Below are positions 37,694 through 47,078 of a stretch of 64,000 bases of DNA, piece after piece (within the stretch, counting starts at the first letter, position 1; every line of letters begins with the position of its first letter). The stretch covers positions 43,902 to 107,901 of the forward strand of contig JAIYAM010000012.1 of the NCBI GenBank assembly GCA_027489065.1, written 5' to 3'. The position numbers and the translations under genes are program-made. The stretch is from Erythrobacteraceae bacterium (GTDB lineage: Bacteria; Pseudomonadota; Alphaproteobacteria; Sphingomonadales; Sphingomonadaceae). The notes under the pieces were generated by a model. That model was given only the letters and a program-made list of their open reading frames with translations. It was not told where the DNA came from and did not search any database.

Positions 37694-40078
37694 GTGACGA
37701 CCACCGACCGCGCCCGCACCGTGGGCCGCCTTGCCTTTGCCACGCGCGTGGCTCTGCTGGGCTCTGCCTGCGCATGGGCCGCGCTGGTTCCGAACGTCGC
37801 TCATGCCCAGTCCGCGCCTCAGGAAGGCGACAAGGAGGGCGGCATCGGCGCCGCCGTCATCGCCGAGGAACGCGCCAGCACAATCGACACGATCGAGGAG
37901 ATCCTCGTCACCGGCACCAAGACCAGGGACCCCGAGAACGTCCAGGACGTGCCGATCGCGGTCACCGCCTTCAACACGCAGACGCTCGAGGCGTACAAGA
38001 TTCGCGACCTGTCGGGCCTGTCGTTCCAGGTGCCCAACGTCAGCCTCGACCAGGTCGGCACGTTCCGCGGCAACGCCAATTTCACGATCCGCGGGCTCGG
38101 CATCAATTCCTCGATTCCCTCGGTGGACCCGACCGTCGGCGTGTTCGTCGACGGGGTCTACCTCGGGGTCAACGGCGGCGTGGTGTTCGACCTCTTCGAC
38201 CTCGACAGCGTCGAGGTGCTGCGCGGACCGCAGGGCGTGCTGTTCGGCCGCAATGTCACGGGCGGGGCGGTGGTGGTCAACACCGGCAACCCGACCGAGG
38301 ATCTGCGCGGCAAGCTGCGCGCGGCGGTCGACGGACCGGTCGATGGCGGGCGCGGCGGCGCCAACTACACGGTCAGCGGCGTCATCTCCGGCCCGATCGT
38401 CGAGGACACGCTGCTGTTCAAGGTGGGCGCCTATCACAACAAGGACGAAGGCTACTTCCGCAACCGCTTCGACGGCTCGGACCTCGGCCGTGCGGACACC
38501 ACCATCCTGCGCGGCGCGCTCGAAGCGCGGCTCGGCGACGTCACCCTGCTCGGCAAGCTGGAGTATTTCGAGAGCGACGGCGACGGGGCGGTCTCGCAGA
38601 ACCGGGGCTTCTTCGCGCGCGACAGCTTCGATATCGATATCGACAACCGGGGCGCCTACGACACGACGATCTGGACCGGCTCGCTCACCGCCACTGCCGA
38701 TATCGGCCCGGGCACGCTCATCAACGTGTTCGGCTGGCGCAAGTACGACATCCTGACGAACAACGACATCGACGGCACGCCGCTTCCCCTGTTCAATTCG
38801 ATCACCGGAACCGCGCAGGAGCAGTTCTCGAACGAGCTGCGCTACGCGATCTCCACCGACCGGCTCGACCTGACGGTGGGCGGGTTCTGGTTCACTCAGG
38901 ACGTCGCCTATACCGAGCAGCGCGCGCTGTTCCGCAACCTGCCGGTGAACCAGCAGCCGGCGCAGTCCTTCGGGGGCGGGCGGCAGGATCACGAGGTGCT
39001 CGGCATCTTCGCCAATGCCCAGTACGAGGTGGCCAGCAGCCTCTCGCTGATCGCCGGCATCCGCTGGAATCAGGAGACGAAGGACGCCGCGGTGACCTTC
39101 GTCACGGCCCGCCCCGAGTGTTCGGTGATCGCCGGCAACTGCCCCTTCGGCACCAGCCCCTACCGCCCCGGCGTGGAGACCAACGGCTTCCGCGACAAGG
39201 TGCGCTTCCGCAACCTTTCGCCCAAGCTCGGCCTGCAATACGAATTCGGCGACAGCCAGATCTACGGCCACTGGAGCCGCGGCTACCGCTCGGGCGGCTA
39301 CAACTTCCGCATCGCCAACATCGCGATCTTCAACCGCGCCTTCGCCGCGACCAACTCGCTGGGCTACGACGAGGAGAAGGTCGACAATTACGAGATCGGC
39401 GGCAAGTTCCAGACCGCGGACAAGGCCTTCACATTGAACGTGGCGGGCTATGTCACGAAGGTCGGCAACATGCAGCGCGAGGTGAACCTCGCCGATCCGG
39501 GCACGGGCGTGGTGCAGAACATCCTCAACACCGCCGACGCGACCATCAAGGGCTTCGAAGCCGAGGCACGGATGCGGGTTTTGGACAGCCTCGTCTTCAC
39601 CGCCAATTTCGGCGTGATCGACGCGAATTACGACAAGGTGCTGTTCGACATCTCGGGCGATGGCCGCATCGATAGGGCCGACCTCGCGCTGAGCCTGCCG
39701 CGTGTTGTGCCGGTAACGGTCGGCATGGGCCTCATCCACGAGCTCGATCTCGGCGGCAGCAGCAGCATCGTCACCCGCGTGAACTACCAGTACCGCGACG
39801 AGGCCGCCTACACCGACGACAACACCGGCTGGTTGCAGGACCTCTCGATGCTCGATGCGAACATCACTTGGACCACGCCGGTCCCGGGCCTGTCGCTGTC
39901 GCTCTACGGGCGCAACCTGTTCGACGAGGTGCAGGAAGGCGGCGATACGCAGGTGCCGTTCGGCGGCCCGCGTTCGAGCGGCGTGCGCCAACCCTTCGCC
40001 GACCGGCCGACGGCAGGCACCTTCTCGCCCCTGATGCGCGGGCGGAACGTGGGCGTGGAAGCGCTGTTCGAGTTCTGA
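37694..40078 (+). CDS. TonB-dependent receptor
   Basis: A 794-residue outer-membrane receptor. The start is GTG at 37694, preceded by AGGGGA, followed by a signal peptide with LAFATRVALLGSACAWAALVPNVAHAQ. A TonB-box-like EEILVTGTK segment precedes the plug (VQDVPIAVTAFNTQTLEAYKIRDLSGL, FTIRGLGINS, VEVLRGPQGVLFGRNVTGGAVVVNT), and the barrel ends NVGVEALFEF with a terminal aromatic. This FecA/CirA-like subfamily is abundant in sphingomonads and often serves carbohydrate or siderophore uptake; the ligand is unknown. A strong terminator follows. Confidence 0.94.
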   Translation: MTTTDRARTVGRLAFATRVALLGSACAWAALVPNVAHAQSAPQEGDKEGGIGAAVIAEERASTIDTIEEILVTGTKTRDPENVQDVPIAVTAFNTQTLEAYKIRDLSGLSFQVPNVSLDQVGTFRGNANFTIRGLGINSSIPSVDPTVGVFVDGVYLGVNGGVVFDLFDLDSVEVLRGPQGVLFGRNVTGGAVVVNTGNPTEDLRGKLRAAVDGPVDGGRGGANYTVSGVISGPIVEDTLLFKVGAYHNKDEGYFRNRFDGSDLGRADTTILRGALEARLGDVTLLGKLEYFESDGDGAVSQNRGFFARDSFDIDIDNRGAYDTTIWTGSLTATADIGPGTLINVFGWRKYDILTNNDIDGTPLPLFNSITGTAQEQFSNELRYAISTDRLDLTVGGFWFTQDVAYTEQRALFRNLPVNQQPAQSFGGGRQDHEVLGIFANAQYEVASSLSLIAGIRWNQETKDAAVTFVTARPECSVIAGNCPFGTSPYRPGVETNGFRDKVRFRNLSPKLGLQYEFGDSQIYGHWSRGYRSGGYNFRIANIAIFNRAFAATNSLGYDEEKVDNYEIGGKFQTADKAFTLNVAGYVTKVGNMQREVNLADPGTGVVQNILNTADATIKGFEAEARMRVLDSLVFTANFGVIDANYDKVLFDISGDGRIDRADLALSLPRVVPVTVGMGLIHELDLGGSSSIVTRVNYQYRDEAAYTDDNTGWLQDLSMLDANITWTTPVPGLSLSLYGRNLFDEVQEGGDTQVPFGGPRSSGVRQPFADRPTAGTFSPLMRGRNVGVEALFEF

Positions 40079-40104
40079 TCAGGGCGCGAGCCTGAGAAAA
40101 AGAG

Positions 40105-40134
40105 GGGCGCTCCGGCAACGGGGCGCCCTTTTTT
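40105..40134 (+). terminator. Rho-independent terminator after the TonB receptor
   Basis: GC-rich stem GGGCGC / GCGCCC with a 12-base loop followed by TTTTTT at 40129-40134, 26 bases after the stop. Confidence 0.85.
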
Positions 40135-40165
40135 GTCCGCCTACCGCTCCGCTACTTGAGGCGTT

Positions 40166-40828
40166 TCAGCCCCGGCTGCCGAACAGCGCCGTGCCCACCC
40201 GCACATGGCTCGCGCCGAGCATCACGGCGGTCTCGTAGTCGCCGCTCATGCCCATGCTGAGGCCCGTCACGCCGTGATCGGCGGCGAGCTTGGCGAGGAA
40301 GGCGAAGAAGGGCGCGGCTTCGGTGTCGGCGGGGGGGATGCACATCAGGCCCGCGAGCGGGATGGGGGTGGTGCGCACGGCTGCGAGGAAAGCGGGCAAC
40401 TCGGCAATCGGGCAGCCACCCTTCTGGGCCTCGTCGCCGATATTGACCTGCACGAAGCACGGAACCAGCCGCCCCGCCTTGTCCATCGCCTTCGCCAGCG
40501 CGGTGAGCAGGCTCGGGCGGTCGAGGCCATGGATATAGTCGAACAGAGCGACCGCTTCCTCGGCCTTGTTCGACTGCAGCTGGCCGATGAGGTGCAGTTC
40601 GATATCCGGATGCGCCTCGCGCAGCGCGGGCCACTTGCCCTGCGCCTCCTGCACGCGGTTCTCCCCGAACACGCGCTGGCCGGCGTCGATCAGCGGCTGG
40701 ATCGCAGGGGCATCATGAGTCTTGCTGACCGCTATGAGGGTCACGTCGGACACCTCGCGGCGCGCCTGCTTGCACGCGCGGGCGATGTTGGCGTGGACTT
40801 CGGCGAGGCGGGTGGCTGCATTCGTCAT
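40166..40828 (-). CDS. YggS family pyridoxal phosphate-dependent protein
   Basis: A 220-residue single-domain PLP protein of the YggS/PROSC family, which helps keep PLP balance and shapes amino- and keto-acid pools. The lysine that binds PLP is in VTLIAVSKTHDAP, followed by FGENRVQEAQGKW, the IELHLIGQLQSNKA segment, CFVQVNIGDEAQKGGCP and LMCIPPA with GLSMGMSGDYETAVMLGASHVRVGTALFGSR at the end. The start overlaps the upstream region of the opposite-strand ThiE-like gene. Confidence 0.95.
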   Translation of the reverse strand: MTNAATRLAEVHANIARACKQARREVSDVTLIAVSKTHDAPAIQPLIDAGQRVFGENRVQEAQGKWPALREAHPDIELHLIGQLQSNKAEEAVALFDYIHGLDRPSLLTALAKAMDKAGRLVPCFVQVNIGDEAQKGGCPIAELPAFLAAVRTTPIPLAGLMCIPPADTEAAPFFAFLAKLAADHGVTGLSMGMSGDYETAVMLGASHVRVGTALFGSRG

Positions 40829-40850
40829 GGGGCCGCTCTATAGCGGGTGC

Positions 40851-41387
40851 GTGGCCCGCGCAAAGACCCTCCCCGCCCTGTGGCTGATCTCGGACAAGCG
40901 CAACGACGCGGGGCTGGAGCGCGCGCTCGCCCGGCTGCCCCGCGGATCGGGGTTCATCTACCGCCATTATCACCTCGCGGGGCCGGAGCGGCTCGCCCGG
41001 TTTCGGGCCTTGCGACGGTTCGCGCGGGCAAGAGGCCACCTTGTGATCCTCGCGGACTCGGCGCTGACCGCGAGGGAGTGGGGCGCGGACGGGATCTACG
41101 GCGCGCCGCGCTCGCTCTGGCCGCGCCGGGCAGGACTGATCCACCTCGCGACGGCGCACAGCCTCGGCGAGCTTGGCCTTGCCGCGCGGCTGGGCGCGGA
41201 CGCGGCACTGCTCTCGCCGGTGTTCCCGACCCGATCGCATCCCGGCGGCGCTGTGCTGGGCGGCGGGCGGTTCCGGCTGCTCGCGCGGCAGACGCGCCTG
41301 CCGGTGATCGCGCTCGGCGGGATGAGCGCGGATCGTGCCCGGGCGCTCGACTGGCCTCGCTGGGCCGCGATCGACGGGCTTTCCTGA
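40851..41387 (+). CDS. Thiamine phosphate synthase / TenI-like protein
   Basis: A 178-residue short TIM-barrel protein of the ThiE/TenI superfamily. It shows the ALWLISDKRND N-terminal strand, phosphate-site-like VIALGGMSADRARAL near the end, and LGADAALLSPVFPTRSHPGG as the T-S/P-T loop. The HVGQxD motif that binds HMP-PP in ThiE is not clear (GIYGAPRS stands in that place), so it may be a TenI-type or inactive relative. GTG start at 40851 was chosen to avoid overlap with the divergent YggS gene. Gap of ~110 bases to ftsK. Confidence 0.72.
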   Translation: MARAKTLPALWLISDKRNDAGLERALARLPRGSGFIYRHYHLAGPERLARFRALRRFARARGHLVILADSALTAREWGADGIYGAPRSLWPRRAGLIHLATAHSLGELGLAARLGADAALLSPVFPTRSHPGGAVLGGGRFRLLARQTRLPVIALGGMSADRARALDWPRWAAIDGLS

Positions 41388-41443
41388 GGGCGCGAGACAG
41401 GGGCAGGACGCATCACTGCCCCATGTCGTTCGTCGCTCTTTCC

Positions 41444-41472
41444 TTGACCGGAATCCCCCGAGGATTCATGAT
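41444..41472 (+). promoter_or_regulatory. Possible ftsK promoter
   Basis: TTGACC at 41444-41449 and CATGAT at 41467-41472, 17 bases apart, followed by an AGGAG ribosome site ahead of the ftsK ATG. The -10 match is moderate (4 of 6). Confidence 0.35.
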
Positions 41473-41495
41473 GTGTTCCGCACAGGAGATACCGA

Positions 41496-43910
41496 ATGGC
41501 CAGCCGCGCGGCCCCGCAAATGAAACCCGTTCGTCAAACGGATGCCGAATGGCGCGCCGGCCTGCGCCGCAGCCTGCGCCGCATCGCGCAGATGACCGGC
41601 GCCGGGCTGCTGTTTGGCGCTTGCGTGTTCCTCGCGCTTGCGCTCGCCAGCTACACCCAGACCGACCCCAGCCCCTCGACGGCTGCCGATCCCGCGCAGG
41701 TCGCCAATTGGATGGGCCGCGGCGGGGCCTGGGTGGCGGACCGCGTGCTGCTGATCTTCGGCCTGCCCGGGGCGCTGCTCCTGCCGCTGCTCTACGTCTC
41801 GGCGCGCAAGGTGTGGCGCGATGTGGAAAACGGGGACGAGCCCGAGACCACCGCCTGGTGGATGCCGGCCGCGTTGCTGCTGCTCGCCATGAGCCTCATC
41901 GCCACCGTGCTCAGCCTCGCCTTCGAAGGGCCGGGCGGAACGCTGCCCGCGCAGGCGGGCGGCTTGACCGGCCTGCTCGGTGCGAGCGCGGTGCAGGCGG
42001 TGGCGGCGCGCTTCGGCGCGGGGGCAGAGGGCTGGGTGATCCTCGGACTTGCGCTGGCTTTGCTCGCGGGCGGCGTGGCGCTGCTCACGCGAATCTTCGC
42101 GATCGATTGGCGGGTGCTGATGAGCCTGCCCGATTTCCTCGGCGGCGGCTCGCTCGCGAACCTCGCGCGCCGCCTGCCGCTCTTGTCCGGGCGCAAGGCC
42201 GTTCCGGCGCTGACCTTCGCCGGCGCGGACGACGAAGACGCGGATGAGGACGCACCCGCCGCCCGCCCGCGCCGCCCCGCCAAATCCGCCGCGTCCGTTC
42301 TCGACGAGCGCCCGCGCCGCAGCCCGGAGATTTCAGACCCCTCCGCCCCGCCCAAGCGCGCCGCCACCGGCAAGACCGCGCAAGCCGACATGTTTGCGCC
42401 CTACAAGCTGCCGAGCCTCGAACTCCTCGCCGAGCCGCCGACCGACAAGGCGCCCAAGCTCGACAAGCTGGCGCTCGAACGCAACGCCCGCCTGCTCGAA
42501 AACGTGCTCGACGATTTCAACGTCAAGGGCGAGATCACCGCGGTGCGCATGGGCCCGGTGGTCACCATGTACGAGCTAGAACCGGCGCCGGGCATCAAGG
42601 CGAGCCGGGTGATCGGCCTTGCCGAGGACATCGCCCGCAACATGAGCGCGATCTCCGCGCGCGTCTCGCCCATCCCGGGACGCACCGTGATGGGCATCGA
42701 GCTGCCCAACCAGGACCGCCAGACGGTGATGCTCAAGGAGCTTGCCGCAGCTGCCGCCTTCCAGGACGCCAAGAGCAACCTGCCGATCATCCTCGGCAAG
42801 GACATCGCGGGCGAGCCGATCATCGCCGACCTTGCCGCCATGCCGCACCTGCTGGTCGCGGGGACGACCGGCTCGGGCAAGTCGGTGGGGCTCAACGTCA
42901 TCCTGCTGAGCCTGCTCTACCGCTTCACGCCGACCGAACTGCGCCTGATCCTGATCGATCCCAAGGTCCTCGAACTCAAGATCTACGACGATATCCCGCA
43001 CCTGCTCTCGCCGGTGGTGACCGAGCCTGCCAAATCGGTGCGCGCCTTGAAGTGGGCGGTCGAGGAAATGGAACGCCGCTACCGGATGATGAGCGCGATC
43101 GGATCGCGCAACATCCAGTCCTTCAACGAAAAGGTCAGCGCCGCGATCACCAAGGGCAAGCCCCTGGGCCGCCGGGTGCAGACCGGCTTCGACCCCGAAA
43201 CCGGCGAGCAGTTGTTCGAGGAAGAGCAGCTCGATTACCAGCCGCTCCCGCAGATCGTGCTGATCGTCGACGAACTTGCCGACCTCATGGTCACGATCGG
43301 CAAGGAGATCGAGGTGCTGATCCAGCGCCTCAGCCAGAAGAGCCGCGCGGCGGGCATCCACCTGATCATGGCGACCCAGCGTCCCTCGGTCGACGTCATC
43401 ACCGGCGTGATCAAGGCCAACCTGCCGACCCGCATCAGCTTCAAGGTGACGAGCCGGATCGACAGCCGCACGATCCTTGGCGAGCAGGGCGCGGAACAGC
43501 TGCTGGGCAAGGGCGACATGCTCTACAAGCCCAACACCGGCGCCATGGTGCGCGTCCACGGGCCCTTCGTCTCCGACGAGGAGGTCGAGGCGGTGGCCGA
43601 CCACTGGCGCTCGCAAGGCGCGCCGACCTATGTCGATGCCGTCACCGAAGAGCCCGAGGATGGCGGTTTCGGCTTCGAGGATGAACTCACCGCCTCGGAC
43701 AACCCGGAAGAGCGCAAGTATCGCCAGGCCTGCCAGATCGTGATCGAGAACCAGAAGGCGTCCGGATCGTGGCTCCAGCGCCAGATGGGCGTGGGCTACA
43801 ACACCGCCGCCAAGTGGATCGAGCGGATGGAGGAAGACGGGCTCGTCGGCCCCGCCAACCACGTGGGCCGCCGCGAGATCTACCGCGACCGGGACGGCAA
43901 CCCGCTCTAG
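41496..43910 (+). CDS. ftsK: DNA translocase FtsK
   Basis: An 804-residue protein that pumps DNA at the division septum and activates XerCD at dif. The N-terminal ~200 residues have four membrane helices. A proline/alanine-rich linker carries ADDEDADEDAPAARPRR, then the alpha/beta motor domain with Walker A (LVAGTTGSGKSVG, ~455), Walker B (VLIVDELADLM) and ATQRPSVDVITGVIKANLPTRISF. The C-terminal gamma winged helix (SGSWLQRQMGVGYNTAAKWIERMEEDGLVG) recognises KOPS. Length fits alphaproteobacterial FtsK. Confidence 0.97.
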   Translation: MASRAAPQMKPVRQTDAEWRAGLRRSLRRIAQMTGAGLLFGACVFLALALASYTQTDPSPSTAADPAQVANWMGRGGAWVADRVLLIFGLPGALLLPLLYVSARKVWRDVENGDEPETTAWWMPAALLLLAMSLIATVLSLAFEGPGGTLPAQAGGLTGLLGASAVQAVAARFGAGAEGWVILGLALALLAGGVALLTRIFAIDWRVLMSLPDFLGGGSLANLARRLPLLSGRKAVPALTFAGADDEDADEDAPAARPRRPAKSAASVLDERPRRSPEISDPSAPPKRAATGKTAQADMFAPYKLPSLELLAEPPTDKAPKLDKLALERNARLLENVLDDFNVKGEITAVRMGPVVTMYELEPAPGIKASRVIGLAEDIARNMSAISARVSPIPGRTVMGIELPNQDRQTVMLKELAAAAAFQDAKSNLPIILGKDIAGEPIIADLAAMPHLLVAGTTGSGKSVGLNVILLSLLYRFTPTELRLILIDPKVLELKIYDDIPHLLSPVVTEPAKSVRALKWAVEEMERRYRMMSAIGSRNIQSFNEKVSAAITKGKPLGRRVQTGFDPETGEQLFEEEQLDYQPLPQIVLIVDELADLMVTIGKEIEVLIQRLSQKSRAAGIHLIMATQRPSVDVITGVIKANLPTRISFKVTSRIDSRTILGEQGAEQLLGKGDMLYKPNTGAMVRVHGPFVSDEEVEAVADHWRSQGAPTYVDAVTEEPEDGGFGFEDELTASDNPEERKYRQACQIVIENQKASGSWLQRQMGVGYNTAAKWIERMEEDGLVGPANHVGRREIYRDRDGNPL

Positions 43911-43920
43911 TTTGTGCCGG

Positions 43921-44010
43921 CCCCCCCGCCCCGCCTCCCCACCCGGCCACCACAGCATAGTGGTACTATTGGTGGCCGGGTGGGGAGGCGGGGCGGGGGG
44001 TCTGCGCCAC
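43921..44010. repeat. Dispersed palindromic element, copy 1
   Basis: 31-bp near-perfect inverted repeat (arms 43922-43952 and 43970-44000) built of GC-rich sequence, with inner loop ATAGT-GGT-ACTAT forming a second stem. It starts 11 bases after the ftsK stop. A second copy with the same arms, the same ATAGT loop and the same flanking TCTGCGCCAC occurs in reverse orientation at 51367-51459. GC-rich arms and location between genes fit a REP-like element; it could also act as a terminator for ftsK. Confidence 0.85.
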
Positions 44011-44156
44011 TAGGCAGCACGCGAACAAAGATGCATTTCGGCAACGTCTTCAAACCGTAAGCACCGCGTCACCGCTCTTTCATCGCGGCGTAGCGGAGCC
44101 GTCATTACGCAGTGCCACGGGCAGGGCCTCTCTCACGCAACAGGGAAAGCCCAACC

Positions 44157-46493
44157 ATGAATTGCATCCCGCACGCCCCCGCCCGCTTCAGGCACGTTTC
44201 GCTGATCGCGCTCGCTGCCACCCTCGCTGCCGCGCCTCAGTCCGCCTCCGCGCAGGACAATGCCGCTGCCGAAGACGACACCGCATCGGGCAACCAGATC
44301 ATCGTCACCTCCCAGAAGATCGAGCAGCGCGCCGTCGACGTGCCGATCACGATTTCGGCCGTCACTGGCGCGCGCATCCGCGAGCTGGGCGTGACCGATC
44401 TCGACGAGCTTTCGAATTACATTCCGGGGCTCAATATCCAGGAGCAGAGCGCCAATAACCCTGGGGTCGTGATCCGCGGCATCACCTCGGACAGCGGCTC
44501 GGCCCAGCAGGGCCCGCGCGTCACGCTCTATTACAACGGCGTCGACATCTCGCGTTCGCGCGGGAGCTATCAGGCGATCTACGATCTGGAACGCGTCGAG
44601 GTCATCAAGGGCCCGCAAGCCACCCTGTTCGGCACGGCCAGCGCGGTCGGCGCGATCAGCCTCGTCTCGGCCCGCCCGCGCGAAGGCTTTTCCGCAGAGG
44701 TGCGCGGCAACTACGGCAACTACAACCAGACCCTGCTCGGCGGCTTCGTCAATATCGGCTCCGACACGCTCGCGTTCCGCCTCGCGGGCGAATGGCGCAC
44801 GCGTGACGGCTATGTCGAGAACCTGAACCCGAACCAGCGCAAGGAGCTCTACGCGCAGGATCAGCTCGGTCTGCGCGGTTCGCTGCGCTGGACGCCGACC
44901 ACCGACTTCACGCTTGACGTGATCGGCACCTACGACCAGCAGCGCAACGGCGGCACGCCCTTCATCTCGGGCACCTTCCCGGCCGCCGCGGGCGCACCGG
45001 GCGGGGCGGCCAATGCCTTCCGCAACGCCAATCTCGGCGGCAACCCGGCGGGCGCGGCGGCGCTGGGGGGCGACCAGCTCGGCCTCAACCGGGAGGTCTA
45101 TGACCTCAACATCACCGCCGAATACAGCTTCGCCGACGACTGGACCTTCACCACCGTCAACGGCTACCGCGAGTTCGACAGCCGCGAGATCTTCGACGCC
45201 GACGGGTCTGCCGCACCATTCCTTGAATTCGCCGAGATCGCAGACGGTTGGCAGATCAACCACGAGGGCCGCTTCGCCTATGCCGGCGACACGCTGCGGG
45301 CGAGCGCCGGGTGGAACCTGTTCATCGAGGAGGGCCGCCAGAACGTGCCCTTCGCGACCGCGGAGGGCGTGTTCCTCACCTGCCTCGGCGGTCTGTTCAG
45401 CAATCCGCGCAACCTCTGCGTGGCGCCGAACGGCAGCGTTCCTTCGCTCGGCGCCACCAATGTGCCCTATAGTTCGGTGTTCGAGAACCAGGGCCGCAAC
45501 GAGGCCGTCTCGGTCTTTGCCGATGTCACCTGGACGCCCTTCGCCGCGCTCGAGCTGACCGCGGGCGTCCGCGTCCTCGACGAATACCGCCGCTCGGGAT
45601 TCTTCGCGCGCGCGCCCAATGCGCAGCTCACCGGCGCGCCGCTGGTTCCCGGCCAGATCGACACGCTCGGCCAGACCTTCGAGGCCGACGACGATTTCAC
45701 GGCGGTGCTTCCGCGCTTCAACGCGCTTTACCGGATCAGCGACGACGTCAACGTCTATGCCACCATCTCCAAGGGCCGCCGCTCGCCGGTGGTGCAGCTG
45801 GGCGCTCGCCGCGACGGGACCAACGTCATCGCCAACCGCACCGACGTGGGCGAGGAGATCGTCTGGAACTACGAAGGCGGCATCAAGCTGGCGAGCGGGC
45901 CGGTTTCAGCCTCGCTCGGGGTCTATTACCAGGTCTACAACGACTTCCAGGTCTCGGTCCCGGTGATCGTCAACGGCAACCCCACCGGTGCCTTCGAGAC
46001 CCGCAGCGCCGGCGGCGCCAGCAACCTCGGCGTCGAGGGCGAACTGGCCATCGACGTGACCGATTGGCTCAATGTCTTCGGCAACTTCGGCTATATCGAC
46101 GGCGGGATCGACAATGATCCGGCGAACGGCACCTTCGCCGGTTCGCGCTTCCGGTTGCAGCCGGAATGGCAGGCATCGGGCGGGTTCACCATCGACAAGG
46201 AGTTCGCGGGCGGCGTGCGCTTCTTCGCCACGCCGAGCGTCACCTATCGCAGCCGCATCTTCTTTGAGGTTCCAAACAACCCGCTGATCTCGCAGGACAA
46301 GGTCACGCTCGTCAACGCGCGCGCGGGGGTGAGCTTCTCTGACCGGAAGTACGAGATCGCCGGCTTCATCCGCAATGCCTTTGGCGAGGATTATCTGCTC
46401 GACGCGGGCAACACCGGCGGGGCGTTCGGCGTCCCCACCTTCATTCCCGCAGAGCCGCGCTTCTACGGGGTGGAAGTGACCGCCAAATTCTGA
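44157..46493 (+). CDS. TonB-dependent receptor
   Basis: A 778-residue outer-membrane receptor, signal peptide with VSLIALAATLAAAPQSASAQ, then NQIIVTSQKIEQRAVDVPITISAVTGARIRELG before the plug (LSNYIPGLNI, VVIRGITSDSGS, VEVIKGPQATLFGTASAVGAISLVSA), then a 22-strand barrel ending GVEVTAKF. A GGG-rich ribosome site (CAGGGAAAGCCC) lies before the ATG. It resembles the Sphingomonadales receptors for diverse substrates; ligand unknown. It lies after ftsK but separated by ~245 bases with the palindromic element. Confidence 0.95.
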   Translation: MNCIPHAPARFRHVSLIALAATLAAAPQSASAQDNAAAEDDTASGNQIIVTSQKIEQRAVDVPITISAVTGARIRELGVTDLDELSNYIPGLNIQEQSANNPGVVIRGITSDSGSAQQGPRVTLYYNGVDISRSRGSYQAIYDLERVEVIKGPQATLFGTASAVGAISLVSARPREGFSAEVRGNYGNYNQTLLGGFVNIGSDTLAFRLAGEWRTRDGYVENLNPNQRKELYAQDQLGLRGSLRWTPTTDFTLDVIGTYDQQRNGGTPFISGTFPAAAGAPGGAANAFRNANLGGNPAGAAALGGDQLGLNREVYDLNITAEYSFADDWTFTTVNGYREFDSREIFDADGSAAPFLEFAEIADGWQINHEGRFAYAGDTLRASAGWNLFIEEGRQNVPFATAEGVFLTCLGGLFSNPRNLCVAPNGSVPSLGATNVPYSSVFENQGRNEAVSVFADVTWTPFAALELTAGVRVLDEYRRSGFFARAPNAQLTGAPLVPGQIDTLGQTFEADDDFTAVLPRFNALYRISDDVNVYATISKGRRSPVVQLGARRDGTNVIANRTDVGEEIVWNYEGGIKLASGPVSASLGVYYQVYNDFQVSVPVIVNGNPTGAFETRSAGGASNLGVEGELAIDVTDWLNVFGNFGYIDGGIDNDPANGTFAGSRFRLQPEWQASGGFTIDKEFAGGVRFFATPSVTYRSRIFFEVPNNPLISQDKVTLVNARAGVSFSDRKYEIAGFIRNAFGEDYLLDAGNTGGAFGVPTFIPAEPRFYGVEVTAKF

Positions 46494-46505
46494 CGCTGCG
46501 TCCGG

Positions 46506-47078
46506 CTATTGGGCCATGATCGGGGGCGGGGGGCGCAGGTCCTCCGCCCTTTCGCGTTGCGCATCGCGTGTCGCGCGCTCCGCCGGGGTGAGCGGGCGGA
46601 AGCGGATGGCGATGGGCGTGAAGCTCCCGTCCTCGCGCTGGCGGATCGTCACGATCCCGCGCTGGTCATTGTTCCGGAGCTGCTCTTGCAGCGCAGCGCC
46701 GCGGTCTTGCCCGACATAGAGGCGACCGCGCGCCAGTGCGCTGGTGCCATAGACCCCGCCCTCGCCGGCCTTGAGCGGATGGTCGCAAGGGGCAGCACCC
46801 TCGGCAGGCCCAGAGACAGGCACGATCACCCGGTCGATGCGCGGCGCCGTGCCTTCGAGGCACAAGTGCTGCGGCCCCATGAACGCGTCCGTCTCGATCC
46901 CCGGCCAGTCGTAGCTGAACTCGACATAGTGCCCGCGCAGGTAATCGCGCGGGTCGTAGCCCATGATCGGCACCTCCCACTCGGTGCCCTGTTCGTAGGT
47001 GCGCGCGCTCATCGCCCACAGCCCGGCGAGGCCCGCGAGCGGGAGGATGGCGGCAAGCAGGCGAGCAGCGCGGATCAT
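46506..47078 (-). CDS. GDYXXLXY domain-containing protein
   Basis: A 190-residue protein with an N-terminal hydrophobic helix (LLAAILPLAGLAGLWAM). The motif that names the family occurs as MGYDPRDYLRGHYVEFSY, a G-H-Y-x-x-F-x-Y variant of G-D-Y-x-x-L-x-Y after the P-R-D-Y-L-R segment. Two Cys (QHLCLEG and APCDHP) follow. The gene starts inside the stop of the DUF2157 gene (ATGA overlap); such proteins usually accompany DUF2157 membrane proteins. Function unknown. Confidence 0.85.
   Translation of the reverse strand: MIRAARLLAAILPLAGLAGLWAMSARTYEQGTEWEVPIMGYDPRDYLRGHYVEFSYDWPGIETDAFMGPQHLCLEGTAPRIDRVIVPVSGPAEGAAPCDHPLKAGEGGVYGTSALARGRLYVGQDRGAALQEQLRNNDQRGIVTIRQREDGSFTPIAIRFRPLTPAERATRDAQRERAEDLRPPPPIMAQ

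Noticed and set aside
37688..39991. 767-codon open frame antisense to the first TonB receptor
   Set aside because: Same GC-shadow effect, low-complexity His/Val/Glu-rich translation, no plausible start signal.
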